Assembly (NCBI RefSeq): GCF_000023905.1
Contig: NC_013192.1
Span: forward strand, 2,401,611-2,465,610
DNA from: Leptotrichia buccalis C-1013-b
GTDB taxonomy: Bacteria > Fusobacteriota > Fusobacteriia > Fusobacteriales > Leptotrichiaceae
DNA length: 64,000 bases
Reading direction: 5' to 3'
Below are positions 63,995 to 64,000 of the stretch, piece by piece; the first letter of the stretch is position 1; every line of letters begins with the position of its first letter. The notes below the pieces were generated by a model. It was not told the origin of the DNA and searched no databases. It was given only the letters and a program-made list of their open reading frames with translations. A program made the position numbers and the translations under genes.

Positions 63995-64000
63995 GTTTAA

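Noticed and set aside
1..64000. CRISPR arrays, tRNA, rRNA, tmRNA, 6S or RNase P RNA genes
   Set aside because: No regularly spaced repeats, cloverleaf sequences or conserved RNA signature motifs were seen in the intergenic regions.

Overview
The window is a very AT-rich Gram-negative chromosome segment with no tRNA, rRNA, CRISPR array or intact insertion sequence. LPS-core enzymes (heptosyltransferase-like GT9 proteins, WaaL, MsbA, GmhB), a short YidC, SpoVG, RqcP, a mannose-family PTS, ATP-type PEP carboxykinase and a stand-alone oxaloacetate decarboxylase alpha subunit together suggest a fermentative Fusobacteriota member. Leptotrichia or a close relative is the best guess; this is an inference from gene content, not a database match.

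Layout. 1-4055 (minus): start of scpB, then mreB and ftsK (chromosome segregation, cell shape). 4529-7551 (plus): uppS-cdsA-tyrS (undecaprenyl carrier, phospholipid, tRNA charging). 7611-20660: LPS or lipooligosaccharide core locus, with a minus-strand WaaP/RfaY-like kinase gene followed by a plus-strand run of three GT9 genes, an O-antigen ligase, a Caps_synth-type transferase, a GT4, a two-headed GT2 fusion, another GT2, a polysaccharide deacetylase and an MsbA-type flippase. 20705-28757 (plus): a low-complexity secreted protein, an orphan RnfD/NqrB-like membrane protein, mfd, a secreted esterase and two membrane proteins. 28858-32989: spoVG, rqcP, a PhnD-like lipoprotein, a divergent VWA lipoprotein and a small gene broken by an in-frame stop. 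33054-36076 (minus): oadA and pckA, behind an unusual long leader. 36750-48391 (minus): gmhB and a dipeptide/oligopeptide ABC system, oppBC-oppDF followed by four tandem oppA paralogues. 48648-53137 (minus): a lysozyme-like secreted protein and a mannose-type PTS (IIA, IIB, IIC, IID plus a small membrane protein). 53369-54922: a metallophosphoesterase and a Usp-like protein. 54985-63915 (minus): the classic origin-proximal cluster rpmH-rnpA-yidD-yidC-jag-mnmE-gyrB-gyrA; dnaA/oriC would be expected just beyond the right edge.

The most interesting signals lie between genes. (1) A repeat of about 175 bp occurs three times (46200-46374, 57677-57851 inverted, 57888-58066). In the two closest copies long imperfect inverted arms precede a 10-bp hairpin; in all three the loop is conserved and the hairpin stem changes by paired substitutions, as expected for a structured RNA or DNA element. 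(2) Upstream of pckA, a strong promoter drives a transcript whose first 11 nt are perfectly complementary to the 5' arm of an intrinsic terminator about 280 nt downstream. This looks like an undescribed attenuator or small RNA. (3) Each junction between the four oppA paralogues carries a different perfect hairpin. (4) The IIB gene of the PTS has its Shine-Dalgarno separated from the start codon by a 55-nt hairpin. (5) A small gene at 32621-32989 continues in frame past a TAA and then meets a terminator.
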